Shown here: in pieces, positions 1 through 7,278 of the stretch
How the letters are laid out: every line of letters starts with the position of its first letter
Position numbering within the stretch: position 1 is the stretch's first letter
NCBI GenBank assembly: GCA_027008965.1
Contig: JALVDN010000211.1
Location: forward strand, 1 to 10,122
Direction: 5' to 3'
DNA from: Flavobacteriales bacterium
GTDB lineage: Bacteria; Bacteroidota; Bacteroidia; Flavobacteriales; Flavobacteriaceae
DNA length: 10,122 bases
The notes under the pieces: model-generated
The model's input: the letters and a program-made list of their open reading frames with translations, nothing else
Told to the model about the DNA's origin: nothing
Database searches by the model: none
Position numbers and translations under genes: made by a program

Positions 1-570
1 TTGAATTTTTTTCTATTAGAAGGACAAACCGCAAATGATTCAGTCCCAACTCATAAACTACCACCATGGACTTTTAAATTCGGTATTGATGCTATGGGGT
101 ATAGTGGCATAGAAGCTCAATTAAATTTTTTCGTACAAGGAAAATATACAATTGGTTTTGGCGCATGGAATGTAAATAGAAAAAGCAAAAATACACCTAC
201 TGATTATCATCTTACAAACAATTTTACCAAAAGAACCAAAAGGAGTATAAGGGAAAGGCTTGTATCTTTCGGGTTATTAACCGGCTATATAATTCACATT
301 CCGCAAACAAAAGACAGATTTCATTTACAGGCCGGCATCTATTATAACAAATTAAAATATCCGGATAATTTCAAAAAGGAGACGCATTATAACTTACTTT
401 TTGAAACCAATTATTCTTATTCATGGGTTGAAAAACATTATATATCCTTGGTTTTATCGCCATCATTTGACTTTCCGATGTCTAAAGCTTTCGGTATAAG
501 CTTGCAGCCAAAGATCCTTTTGAGCTTGAAAGAAATCAACATGATGATGAATGTATCTATCTTCTTTTGA
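1..570 (+). CDS. Hypothetical beta-strand-rich protein, C-terminal part
   Basis: The reading frame is open at the left edge, so the first codon (TTG) is probably not the true start and the gene is cut by the window. About 189 residues are visible, ending in TGA at 568-570. The protein shows alternating hydrophobic and polar stretches with many aromatic residues (for example FGIDAMGYSGIEAQLNFF, then TIGFGAWNV, HLQAGIYYNKL, YISLVLSPSFDF) and ends in Val-Ser-Ile-Phe-Phe. Repeated amphipathic strands and a C-terminal aromatic residue are typical of outer-membrane beta-barrels of Gram-negative bacteria, but I recognise no family, so the envelope location is inference. It is the only plus-strand gene in the window and converges on rnc. 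A periplasmic or cytoplasmic beta protein is also possible. Confidence 0.6.
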   Translation: MNFFLLEGQTANDSVPTHKLPPWTFKFGIDAMGYSGIEAQLNFFVQGKYTIGFGAWNVNRKSKNTPTDYHLTNNFTKRTKRSIRERLVSFGLLTGYIIHIPQTKDRFHLQAGIYYNKLKYPDNFKKETHYNLLFETNYSYSWVEKHYISLVLSPSFDFPMSKAFGISLQPKILLSLKEINMMMNVSIFF

Positions 571-725
571 TGTGTAGAATTCATTATAAAGCAACTTTTT
601 AGTTATTATTGGCTATTATAGCTGCTTGTTTCCCTTGATTTTCCATCATAACATTGTACATCCCGCTCATGAAACCATATTTTTGATAAACATTTATGCT
701 TCAAGTTAACCCGGGGAATCTCTCC
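571..725. other. Intergenic region left of structured repeat A
   Basis: This is the left part of the 335-bp convergent gap between the plus-strand gene ending at 570 and rnc ending at 906. It is AT-rich and holds no convincing gene. A very short hairpin, GGCTA-TTA-TAGCT around 610-622, is too weak and lacks a T run, so I do not call it a terminator. The rest of the gap (726-879) is the structured repeat, followed by about 26 AT-rich bases before the rnc stop. I see no strong rho-independent terminator for either convergent gene outside the repeat. Confidence 0.5.
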
Positions 726-879
726 GCGCCGGCGGGCGCAGTGGTATCCTTTTGAAGGCGAAAGCAAGTTTTTGTGTGTGCGAGCAGGCTCCGAGCGAAG
801 ACGAGGAGACATCACAGCACACTATACAAAAACCGCTTGAGCCGAAAAAGATTTAAACGGAGCACGCCAATAGGCGCCC
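726..879 (+). repeat. Structured intergenic repeat, copy A (154 bp)
   Basis: This copy matches 8302-8456 read on the opposite strand. Outer block 726-761 is 34/36 identical between copies, apical block 782-816 is about 30/35, and outer block 839-879 is 38/41. Between them lie two arms that differ between copies but pair perfectly within each. In this copy AAGC (762-765), GTTTTTGT (768-775) and GTGTGC (776-781) pair with GCTT (835-838), ACAAAAAC (826-833) and GCACAC (817-822). The outer blocks can also pair: the terminal GCGCC with GGCGC near the 3' end, and ATCCTTTT with the AAAAAGAT run. The whole element can therefore fold as one long hairpin with a conserved 35-nt tip. It overlaps no convincing gene; the short minus-strand frame across it looks spurious. 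The orientation label is arbitrary. Confidence 0.85.
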
Positions 880-905
880 GGAAAAAAATTATAATAAATG
901 AAAAT

Positions 906-1643
906 TTATTCTTTTAATGATCGCCAAGCATTTTTGGCGGCCATTTCTTCGGCTTTCTTTTTGGATGAGGCTCTTCCTTTTCCCATGATTTTACCGTCTA
1001 TATTCAACTCCACAAAATGTACATCCTGTCCGTTTTTATGAGTCTCTAAACGGTGATGAAATTTGTATTGTTTTTTATTTTTCTGGGTCCATTCAACAAT
1101 TTCATTCTTATAGCTTGATATGGTATTTTCTATTTTTTCAAGTTTCACGTAAGGCTTGATGATTTTATTGTAGATAAAATCTTTGGCTGCTTGATAACCT
1201 TGATCCAGGTAAATGGCACCGATGATGGCTTCTAAAATGTTTCCTTCAATGTTTTCACCGTATTGTTTCCGGTTTTTCCGCGGCAAAAAATGAATCAATT
1301 TTAAATTTTTCCCGATTTGATTGAGACTTTTCCTGCTTACTATTTTTGATCGGTATTCCGAGAGTTTTCCTTCATCAACATTTTTTAGTTTCTTGAAAAG
1401 AAATTCGGATATGACAAGAGACAAAACCGAATCGCCTAAAAATTCCAATCTTTCATAATTGAACGGTCTGCCTTGTTGATCATGCAGATTAAAAGTGGGG
1501 TGTGAAAGGGCTTTGATATATAATTGTTCGTTCCGGGGTTGAAATCCCAATAGCGTGATGAGATTTTTATCGAGAGAGCTTTCTCTTTCGACTGATGAAG
1601 GTTTGGATGAAAAAAACCGGTTTACAATTTTTTTAAACGGCAA
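906..1643 (-). CDS. rnc: Ribonuclease III
   Basis: This is a double-stranded RNA endonuclease that processes rRNA precursors and structured RNAs in the cytoplasm. From the preferred start, the RNase III signature ERLEFLGDS is at residues 64-72 (metal ligands expected at E64, E67 and D71), a second motif NILEAIIGAIYLD is near 135-147, and a C-terminal double-stranded-RNA-binding domain spans about 178-245, ending with the GKGRASSKKKAEEMAA helix region. No ATG precedes the catalytic domain. The frame allows TTG at 1697, GTG at 1688, TTG at 1655 and TTG at 1643. I chose 1643 because it lies one base after the fabF stop (TAA-A-TTG) and gives 245 residues, close to the flavobacterial norm as I remember it; the 1697 start would overlap fabF by 53 bases. 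It is the last gene of acpP-fabF-rnc. The usual second-motif Asp is Asn (N135) here. Confidence 0.95.
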   Translation of the reverse strand: MPFKKIVNRFFSSKPSSVERESSLDKNLITLLGFQPRNEQLYIKALSHPTFNLHDQQGRPFNYERLEFLGDSVLSLVISEFLFKKLKNVDEGKLSEYRSKIVSRKSLNQIGKNLKLIHFLPRKNRKQYGENIEGNILEAIIGAIYLDQGYQAAKDFIYNKIIKPYVKLEKIENTISSYKNEIVEWTQKNKKQYKFHHRLETHKNGQDVHFVELNIDGKIMGKGRASSKKKAEEMAAKNAWRSLKE

Positions 1644-1644
1644 T

Positions 1645-2901
1645 TTAGTCTTCAAATTTTTTAAAAAGAATGCTGGTGTTGTGTCCACCGAAACCAAAGG
1701 TGTTGTTGAGCGCGTATTTCACTATACGTTCTTGGGCTTTATTAAAGGTCAGGTTCAACCGGGGATCAATTTCGGGGTCGTCTGTGAAATGGTTAATGGT
1801 TGGCGGAATTAAATCATTGATTATGGCCAAAATGGAGGCTATGGATTCCACGGCTCCTGCGGCTCCAAGCAGATGACCGGTCATGGATTTGGTGGAACTG
1901 ATGTTTAGTTTGTAGGCGTCGTCTTTAAAAACTTGTTGAATGGCTTTGATTTCGGCAATGTCACCCAGTGGGGTGGATGTTCCGTGAACATTAATATAAT
2001 CCACTTCCGAGGGAAGTACTCCCGCTTCTTCCAAGGCCAATTCCATGACGCGGGCCGCTCCTTTTCCTTCGGGATGCGGAGCGGTCATATGATAGGCATC
2101 GGCATTTAATCCGGCGCCTACTATTTCGGCATAGATGTGTACACCCCGTTTTTTGGCGTGTTCATATTCTTCCAAGATCAAAGTTCCGGCACCTTCTCCC
2201 ATCACAAATCCATCCCTGTCTTTATCAAAAGGGCGGGAGGCGGTTTTGTAATCCTCATTTCGTGTTGATAGTGCACGCATGGCATTAAATCCACCTACAC
2301 CCACCTCCGTGATTGGAGATTCGGATCCTCCGGTTACAATTACGTCGGCTTTCCCTAATTGAATCAAATGAAAGGCATCAATAATGGCATGAGATGATGT
2401 GGCACATGCGGATACGGTGGCATAATTGGGACCGGTATAACCGTATTTGATGGACACAAGTCCGGCTGCCATATCAGGGATCATTTTGGGAATCAAAAAA
2501 GGATTAAAACGCGGTTGTTTGCCTCCTTCCACATAGTTTTCCACTTCTTGTTGGAAAACATTCATTCCTCCGATTCCCGAACCTAAAATCACCCCGACCC
2601 GTTCTTTGTTTAATGCGGAAAAATCTTCCAATCCGGCATCTTTGATGGCTTCTTCACATGACACCATGGAATATTGTGTGAAATTATCCATTTTTCGTAG
2701 CATGCTTCGATCAATAAACCGGGACGGGTCAAAATCTTTTAATTCGCAGGCAAAACGTGTTTTAAAACGCGAAGCGTCAAATTTGGAGATAGGCACTGCA
2801 CCGCTCACTCCTTTGAATAATGCCTCGGTAAAATCTTTGACATTATTTCCCAGCGGTGTCAGTGCGCCTAATCCGGTAATGACTACTCTGCGTTTTGCCA
2901 T
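1645..2901 (-). CDS. fabF: Beta-ketoacyl-ACP synthase II
   Basis: This is the condensing enzyme of type II fatty acid synthesis: it joins malonyl-ACP to a growing acyl-ACP with loss of CO2, in the cytoplasm. The 418 residues match full family length. The nucleophile is Cys166 in VSACATSSHA. The catalytic histidines are His306 (VHGTSTPLGD) and His343 (STKSMTGHLLGAAGA), with Lys338 between them. The C-terminal NTFGFGGHN loop at 400-408 carries the gating Phe of this family. The ATG at 2899-2901 follows the acpP stop by 8 bases, so it is almost certainly co-transcribed with its substrate carrier. KAS I (FabB) is less likely, because fabF next to acpP is the common arrangement and the sequence reads as the FabF type. 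Confidence 0.97.
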   Translation of the reverse strand: MAKRRVVITGLGALTPLGNNVKDFTEALFKGVSGAVPISKFDASRFKTRFACELKDFDPSRFIDRSMLRKMDNFTQYSMVSCEEAIKDAGLEDFSALNKERVGVILGSGIGGMNVFQQEVENYVEGGKQPRFNPFLIPKMIPDMAAGLVSIKYGYTGPNYATVSACATSSHAIIDAFHLIQLGKADVIVTGGSESPITEVGVGGFNAMRALSTRNEDYKTASRPFDKDRDGFVMGEGAGTLILEEYEHAKKRGVHIYAEIVGAGLNADAYHMTAPHPEGKGAARVMELALEEAGVLPSEVDYINVHGTSTPLGDIAEIKAIQQVFKDDAYKLNISSTKSMTGHLLGAAGAVESIASILAIINDLIPPTINHFTDDPEIDPRLNLTFNKAQERIVKYALNNTFGFGGHNTSILFKKFED

Positions 2902-2909
2902 ACGGGAAT

Positions 2910-3152
2910 TTAGTTGTTTTTCAAATGATCTTCAATGAATTGAATGGCTTGACCAACCGTTTGGATATTTTCGGCTTGATCGTCGGGAATTTGAATGTCA
3001 AATTCTTTTTCAAATTCCATAATCAATTCTACAATATCCAATGAATCGGCTCCCAAGTCATTGGTGAAATTAGCGTCGGGGGTAATTTCATTTTCATCCA
3101 CGCCGAGTTTTTCAACGATAATTGCTTTTACTCTAGATGCAATGTCAGACAT
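2910..3152 (-). CDS. acpP: Acyl carrier protein
   Basis: This small acidic protein carries acyl chains on a 4'-phosphopantetheine arm during fatty acid synthesis. Its 80 residues are the usual size. The attachment site is Ser37 in the [10 protein letters not shown] motif, followed by the acidic recognition helix ([17 protein letters not shown]). The N-terminal [18 protein letters not shown] helix is typical. The ATG at 3150-3152 lies about 30 bases downstream of the -7 box of a good Bacteroidota-type promoter. It is first in the operon with fabF and rnc, so carrier and condensing enzyme are made together. No Shine-Dalgarno sequence is visible before the start, as is normal in this phylum. Confidence 0.98.
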   Translation of the reverse strand: MSDIASRVKAIIVEKLGVDENEITPDANFTNDLGADSLDIVELIMEFEKEFDIQIPDDQAENIQTVGQAIQFIEDHLKNN

Positions 3153-3182
3153 AGCTGTATTTTTTTATGGTTATCTATTCCG

Positions 3183-3212
3183 CAAAAATAGAGAAAAATA
3201 TAAACATGCAAA
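3183..3212 (-). promoter_or_regulatory. Predicted promoter of acpP-fabF-rnc
   Basis: Read on the minus strand, TTTG at 3212-3209 (the -33 box) is followed after 18 bases by TATTTTTG at 3190-3183, a full match to the TAnnTTTG -7 box known for the Bacteroidota main sigma factor. Transcription would start near 3176, giving a leader of about 24 bases before the acpP ATG. The spacing is close to that of the rplM promoter in this window. Confidence 0.65.
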
Positions 3213-3241
3213 TTGATTCGGTCATTTTCTTTGAAAATTTA

Positions 3242-3859
3242 TCAAAATTGCCATGAAACACCCACTCCCCAAACTATTTTTCGGTTTGAAATGATGGTTA
3301 AAGGGCGCCATGATAAATCTTTATTGATATTCCATAAACATAAATGGGCTGCCACATTGGCTTCTACTATTTGTAAAATATAAATGCCGGACAAAACCAT
3401 TAATGAAATATCGCGATTTCTTCTATAGTAGGATTGCGCTCTTAAAAGTACTTCGGTATCCAAATAATCAAATTCATCCGGTCGTCCCATTAAACGGTTT
3501 TGATAGGCTGTTCTGTATTTTTCATATAACTTTTGATTTTGAAGATAGAAATAGCCGGCCGTTCCCAAGGCTAAATATACAATAGGAACTTTCCAATATT
3601 GTTTATTGTAGACTTGTCCTGCACCCGGTAATACAGCCGAATAAAAGGCCGCTTTGGCAGGCGCATTGATATCTTGAAATATTTGTTTCCCGGAAGAATT
3701 TAAGGTGGAAACACTATCGGGTTGTAACGGATTTTCCTGTTGAGCTAACCCATGCAAGGAAAAAAGCAAGACAATCAGGAAAGTAATTTCTTTAAGTTTT
3801 CCAATTGTTCTTCGGAGTCGAAAGGGATGATGATTTTCCCAGTATGATTTCCTTGCCAT
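3242..3859 (-). CDS. DUF5683 membrane protein
   Basis: The function is unknown. It matches the DUF5683 family, often found after parB in Flavobacteriia. From the ATG at 3859 the protein has 205 residues. A hydrophobic segment ITFLIVLLFSLHGLAQ (about 25-40) looks like a signal peptide or anchor. The family core PAKAAFYSAVLPGAGQVYN lies near 67-85, followed by two membrane-like stretches (about 92-107 and 151-173). It ends in an aromatic (VGVSWQF). The start is uncertain: the frame is open to an ATG at 3907, and both ATGs lie inside parB (overlaps of 85 and 133 bases). A start nearer the parB stop would need a rare codon, for example ATT at codon 35 counted from 3907, which would give a textbook signal peptide. 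It is probably co-transcribed with parAB. Confidence 0.85.
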   Translation of the reverse strand: MARKSYWENHHPFRLRRTIGKLKEITFLIVLLFSLHGLAQQENPLQPDSVSTLNSSGKQIFQDINAPAKAAFYSAVLPGAGQVYNKQYWKVPIVYLALGTAGYFYLQNQKLYEKYRTAYQNRLMGRPDEFDYLDTEVLLRAQSYYRRNRDISLMVLSGIYILQIVEANVAAHLCLWNINKDLSWRPLTIISNRKIVWGVGVSWQF

Positions 3860-4668
3860 GAAATACGCGTTTTGGGGTGAATGTTTTTTTTCAGGTGTTT
3901 TTCCCAATTCTTCAAATCTTGCGGAATTTTTTTCTTACGGATTTTTCCGGGGATTTCCAGTATTTTCCCTTCCCGGTATTTTTTTACTAGCGCTTCGGTT
4001 TGACGCACCGACAAATTGTTTTTTATGATTTGTCTGTAGATATTCAACTGTACGTCCTGATCTTCAATATTTATAAGTGCGCGTCCATGCCCCATGGATA
4101 TAAATCCGTCACGGATGCCACTTTGGATAATAGGATCCAACTTGAGTAACCTTAAATAATTCGTAATGGTGCTTCGTTTTTTCCCCACACGTCTGCTCAT
4201 TTCTTCTTGTGTGAGCCCCAGTTCTTCAATCATTCGTTGAAAAGATAGAGCCACTTCAATGGCATCCAAATCCTGACGTTGAATATTTTCAACCAAAGCC
4301 ATCTCAAGCATTTCACGGTCATTGGCCAAACGTATGTAGGCCGGAATTTTCTCCAAACCGGCCATTTTGGCGGCACGTAGCCTGCGCTCACCCGATATGA
4401 CCGTGAAAGTTCCATCGTTTTCTTTTTTTACAGTTATGGGTTGTATAATTCCCAATTCCTTGATGGATGAAGATAATTCTTTCAGTGCGTGTTCATCAAA
4501 TTGTGTACGAGGTTGAAACGGATTGGCGCGTATCATATCCACGGGAATGTCTATCACATTTCCAATGATTTGTTCCGCTCCTTTGTCTTTTGCCGTGTTG
4601 ATTTTATCGCTACTCAACAAAGCGTCTAATCCTCTTCCCAAGCGTTTTTTCTTGGATGATTTTGCCAT
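3775..4668 (-). CDS. parB: Chromosome partitioning protein ParB
   Basis: This protein binds parS sites near the origin and, as a CTP-dependent sliding clamp, loads partition and condensin complexes. The 297 residues are a usual length. The N-terminal KRLGRGLDALLS (8-19) is the ParA-interacting peptide of this family. The ParB/Srx nucleotide-binding domain spans about 37-130 and includes NPFQPR (49-54), the GERRLRAAKMAG CTP-binding box (93-104) and the ENIQRQDLDAIEVA box (127-140). A helix-turn-helix is at about 152-176 (LTQEEMSRRVGKKRSTITNY). A C-terminal dimerisation segment ends in EEQLENLKKLLS. The ATG at 4668 is separated from the parA stop by 2 bases, so the two genes are translationally close. 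I found no perfect parS palindrome in the window. Confidence 0.96.
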   Translation of the reverse strand: MAKSSKKKRLGRGLDALLSSDKINTAKDKGAEQIIGNVIDIPVDMIRANPFQPRTQFDEHALKELSSSIKELGIIQPITVKKENDGTFTVISGERRLRAAKMAGLEKIPAYIRLANDREMLEMALVENIQRQDLDAIEVALSFQRMIEELGLTQEEMSRRVGKKRSTITNYLRLLKLDPIIQSGIRDGFISMGHGRALINIEDQDVQLNIYRQIIKNNLSVRQTEALVKKYREGKILEIPGKIRKKKIPQDLKNWEKHLKKNIHPKTRISWQGNHTGKIIIPFDSEEQLENLKKLLS

Positions 4669-4670
4669 AA

Positions 4671-5459
4671 TTATTCTTGGTTTTCGTTTTGCATAAACTC
4701 ATTCTTGCGTATCAATTCATCCGCCAGGTTCAAATAATTGATTGCTCCTCGGCTATCGGCATCATAAGCCAGAATACTTTGCCCGAAGCTCGGTGCTTCA
4801 CTCAATCTGACATTTCTTTGTATAATAGTATCAAATACCATATCCTTGAAATGTTTTCTTACTTCTTCCACCACTTGATTGGATAATTTTAATCTGGAAT
4901 CATACATGGTGAGTAGCATGCCTTCGATATCCAAATCGGGATTATGAAGTTGTTGAACACTTTTGATGGTATTGAGCAGTTTACCCAAGCCTTCCAAAGC
5001 AAAATATTCACATTGGATGGGGATAATCACCGAATCGGCGGCGGTCAAAGCATTTAGTGTGATCAATCCCAGTGAGGGAGCCGTGTCAATAATGATGTAG
5101 TCATACTGTTGCTTGACTTTTTTCAAGGCTTTTTTGAGTAAATATTCCCTGTTGGGATTGTCCACCATTTCAATTTCCACACCCACCAAATCAATTCTTG
5201 AGGGTATAATTTCAACATTGGGTGAATCGGTGGGTATGATAACATCCTCCGCTTTACGGATTCCTTCCAATATTTCGTAGGTTCCTTCGGGTTTATCTTC
5301 CAAATTTATACCGAGTCCGGAAGTAGCATTGGCTTGCGGATCGGCATCTACCAATAATACTCTTTTTTCCAATACGCCGAGTGCGGCAGCCAAATTCACC
5401 GCTGTGGTTGTTTTTCCAACCCCTCCTTTTTGATTTGCTATGGCAATGATTTTACTCAC
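4671..5459 (-). CDS. parA: Chromosome partitioning ATPase ParA (Soj)
   Basis: This is a deviant Walker ATPase of the MinD/ParA class that forms ATP-dependent dimers on the nucleoid and moves ParB-parS complexes. The 262 residues match the short chromosomal Soj type, with no N-terminal DNA-binding extension as in plasmid ParA. The deviant Walker A motif KGGVGKTT is at 11-18. The A' motif LLVDADPQANAT is at about 35-46. Walker B is YIIIDTAPSLG at about 121-131 (Asp125). The start codon is GTG (5459-5457), chosen because the family begins directly with the short strand before Walker A. It is first of parA-parB-DUF5683. The 75 bases to the tsf terminator hold no convincing TAnnTTTG promoter box; TAAATTTA is the nearest. 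Confidence 0.96.
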   Translation of the reverse strand: MSKIIAIANQKGGVGKTTTAVNLAAALGVLEKRVLLVDADPQANATSGLGINLEDKPEGTYEILEGIRKAEDVIIPTDSPNVEIIPSRIDLVGVEIEMVDNPNREYLLKKALKKVKQQYDYIIIDTAPSLGLITLNALTAADSVIIPIQCEYFALEGLGKLLNTIKSVQQLHNPDLDIEGMLLTMYDSRLKLSNQVVEEVRKHFKDMVFDTIIQRNVRLSEAPSFGQSILAYDADSRGAINYLNLADELIRKNEFMQNENQE

Positions 5460-5534
5460 CTGTTTGAATTCGTTTGGAATGCTAAATTTACGATTTTTTA
5501 CATAAACTTCCCGGTTTACGCTTGTATTTTATGT

Positions 5535-5567
5535 AAAAAGCCCTTCCAAATAAATTGAAAGGGCTTT
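5535..5567 (-). terminator. Rho-independent terminator after tsf
   Basis: On the minus strand AAAGCCCTT (5567-5559) pairs with AAGGGCTTT (5545-5537) across a 13-base loop, and the T run extends to 5535. It lies 22 bases after the tsf stop and closes the ribosomal operon before parA. Confidence 0.85.
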
Positions 5568-5589
5568 ATCATATAGTTTGGATATATGT

Positions 5590-6417
5590 TTATCCTAAAG
5601 CTACCCGTTTAAAACCGGTAATTTTCAATTCGGGGTCCAAAGATTTTACATATTCGGCTACGGATTTCTTATTATCCTTGATAAATGCTTGATTGACAAG
5701 TGTATTCTCTTTGAAGAATTTTTTGAGTTTGCCTTGTGCGATTTTTTCAAGCATATTTTCGGGCTTCCCTTCATTTCTCAATTGCTCCATGGCAATTTCC
5801 AATTCTTTTTGAACCACTTCTTCCGGAACACTTTCTTCATCTAAAGCAATAGGAGCCATAGCGGCAACTTGCATGGCCACATCATGAGCCACTTCATCTA
5901 TTCCGTCCACTACTTTATTGAAGCCCACTAATGTTCCTATTTTTTTATTGGAATGTACATAGGAACCCAAATAGGCCGCATCCAATGTTTGGAAATCACC
6001 TATTTCAAGCTTTTCGCCTATCACACCCGTTTGTTCAATAAGTTTTTCTTCAACGGAAATTTTATCATCAAACGGTGCTTTTAAGAAAGATTCTTTGTCA
6101 GCATAATTCAAGGCCACTTCGGCAAATTTCTCGGCCAATTTTATAAAGTCTTCGTTTTTGGCTACAAAATCTGTTTCGCAATTCAGAGAAATAACTACAC
6201 CGTGCGTTTTTTCGGGGTTCATTTTAACCACGACAACACCTTCGGTGGATTCTCTATCCGCTCTTTTAGCGGCCACTTTTTGGCCTTTTTTTCTCAAAAT
6301 TTCCACTGCTTTTTCAAAATCGCCGTCGGCTTCTACCAGTGCATTTTTGCAGTCCATCATTCCCGCACCGGTCATTTTTCTGAGTTTATTTACATCTGCG
6401 GCAGTAATTTTAGCCAT
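5590..6417 (-). CDS. tsf: Elongation factor Ts
   Basis: This is the guanine nucleotide exchange factor for EF-Tu, acting in the cytoplasm. The 275 residues are a normal length for the two-repeat bacterial form. The N-terminal UBA-like domain carries signature 1 (LRKMTGAGMMDCKNAL, 12-27). The core carries signature 2 with the EF-Tu-contacting TDFVAKN (82-88). The rest is the EF-Ts dimerisation core, ending in a Pro-Glu-Leu-Lys-rich tail (KSLDPELKITGFKRVALG). The ATG at 6417 follows the rpsB stop by 6 bases, the classical rpsB-tsf pair. A strong terminator follows the stop. Confidence 0.98.
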   Translation of the reverse strand: MAKITAADVNKLRKMTGAGMMDCKNALVEADGDFEKAVEILRKKGQKVAAKRADRESTEGVVVVKMNPEKTHGVVISLNCETDFVAKNEDFIKLAEKFAEVALNYADKESFLKAPFDDKISVEEKLIEQTGVIGEKLEIGDFQTLDAAYLGSYVHSNKKIGTLVGFNKVVDGIDEVAHDVAMQVAAMAPIALDEESVPEEVVQKELEIAMEQLRNEGKPENMLEKIAQGKLKKFFKENTLVNQAFIKDNKKSVAEYVKSLDPELKITGFKRVALG

Positions 6418-6423
6418 ATCTTT

Positions 6424-7230
6424 TTATTTTTGTTCGTTATTTTCTTCAGTTGTTGCTGTGGATTCTTCCACTTTTTTCTTTTCGTCTTCTTCGGCTTTCT
6501 TTTGAGCTTCGGCTTCAAGTTTGGCTTTTTCTTTCATTATTTTACGGTCTTCCAAGCCTTCGGCAATGGCATCGGTCAAGTAGCTCAAAACAAGCTCAAT
6601 GGATCGTGATGCATCATCATTGGCAGGAATAGGATAATCAATAGGGCGTGGATCAGCATTGGTGTCTACCAAAGCAACTACGGGAATTCCCAATTTATTG
6701 GCTTCTTTCACGGCCACATGCTCTTTATTTACATCCACCACAATCAATGCGGCGGGTAGACGGTTCATGTCAACAATGGAACCCAAGTTTTTTTCCAATT
6801 TGGCACGCAGACGGTCCAAGTGAAGTTTTTCTTTCTTGGAAAGCGTGTCGTAAGTGCCGTCTTTTTTCATTTTATCGATTTGGGCCATTTTTTTGACCGC
6901 CTTTCTAATGGTCACAAAGTTCGTGAGCATACCGCCGGGCCATCGTTCTGCTATGTAAGGCATATTGACGCTTTTGGCTTGTTCGGCAATAATGTCTTTG
7001 GCCTGTTTCTTAGTGGAAACATACAAAATCTTCCTTCCGGTTGCGGCCAATCTTTTCAGAAACTTTTGAGCTTCTTCAATTTTAGCGGCCGTTTTGTACA
7101 GGTTGATAATGTGAATCTTGTTTTTGGCTCCGTAGATATAAGGCGCCATGTTAGGATTCCACTTGCGTGTGAGGTGTCCGAAATGCACACCTGCGTCTAA
7201 CAATTCTTTGAGTTCGGGTTTTTTTGCCAT
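6424..7230 (-). CDS. rpsB: 30S ribosomal protein S2
   Basis: This small-subunit ribosomal protein joins late in assembly and helps hold S1 in bacteria that have it. I chose the ATG at 7230 (MAKKPELKELLDAG, 268 residues) over an in-frame ATG at 7269, because the family begins with this segment and the longer form would run into the hairpin at 7260-7278. S2 signature 1 is at about 16-44 (HFGHLTRKWNPNMAPYIYG followed by HIINLYKT). The second motif is VVALVDTNADPRPIDYPIP. The C-terminal 50 or so residues are a highly charged Lys/Glu tail longer than in E. coli S2 (241 residues), a tail seen in many Bacteroidota. It is followed by tsf after 6 bases. Confidence 0.98.
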   Translation of the reverse strand: MAKKPELKELLDAGVHFGHLTRKWNPNMAPYIYGAKNKIHIINLYKTAAKIEEAQKFLKRLAATGRKILYVSTKKQAKDIIAEQAKSVNMPYIAERWPGGMLTNFVTIRKAVKKMAQIDKMKKDGTYDTLSKKEKLHLDRLRAKLEKNLGSIVDMNRLPAALIVVDVNKEHVAVKEANKLGIPVVALVDTNADPRPIDYPIPANDDASRSIELVLSYLTDAIAEGLEDRKIMKEKAKLEAEAQKKAEEDEKKKVEESTATTEENNEQK

Positions 7231-7252
7231 AATCTTTAGTTTACGTTCCTTT

Positions 7253-7278
7253 AAAAAGCAACACGCCACAGACGTGTT
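7253..7278 (-). terminator. Hairpin with T run between rpsI and rpsB
   Basis: On the minus strand AACACG (7278-7273) pairs with CGTGTT (7265-7260) around a 7-base loop, then GC and five T's (7257-7253). This is a weak rho-independent terminator shape sitting 23 bases before the rpsB ATG. It could be a partial terminator that trims rpsB-tsf transcription relative to rplM-rpsI, or part of an S2-responsive leader. Function is inferred from shape and place only. Confidence 0.5.

Noticed and set aside
606..815. A 69-codon minus-strand frame across repeat copy A
   Set aside because: It runs through the structured repeat, has no recognisable domain and reads as translated repeat (rich in Arg, Pro and Ser). 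The nucleotide-level pairing explains the conservation better.
1144..1160. GTTTCACGTAAGG as a parS half-site
   Set aside because: Only the left half resembles the parS palindrome (GTTTCACGTGAAAC). The right half does not match, and the site lies inside the rnc coding sequence.
2606..2938. A plus-strand 110-codon frame opposite fabF
   Set aside because: It is an antisense shadow of a highly conserved enzyme gene, and no protein family is recognisable.
3224..3238. ATTTTC-TTT-GAAAAT as a terminator after DUF5683
   Set aside because: The stem is six pairs of mostly A-T with no T run after it on the minus strand; it is too weak to call.
5461..5536. A promoter for parA with TAAATTTA as the -7 box
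   Set aside because: The last base of the box does not match and no TTTG box is at proper distance; the evidence is too weak to list.
6158..6609. Plus-strand frames of 115 and 135 codons opposite tsf and rpsB
   Set aside because: They are Phe/Ser-rich shadows of the Lys/Glu-rich coding strand, with no domain and no promoter.
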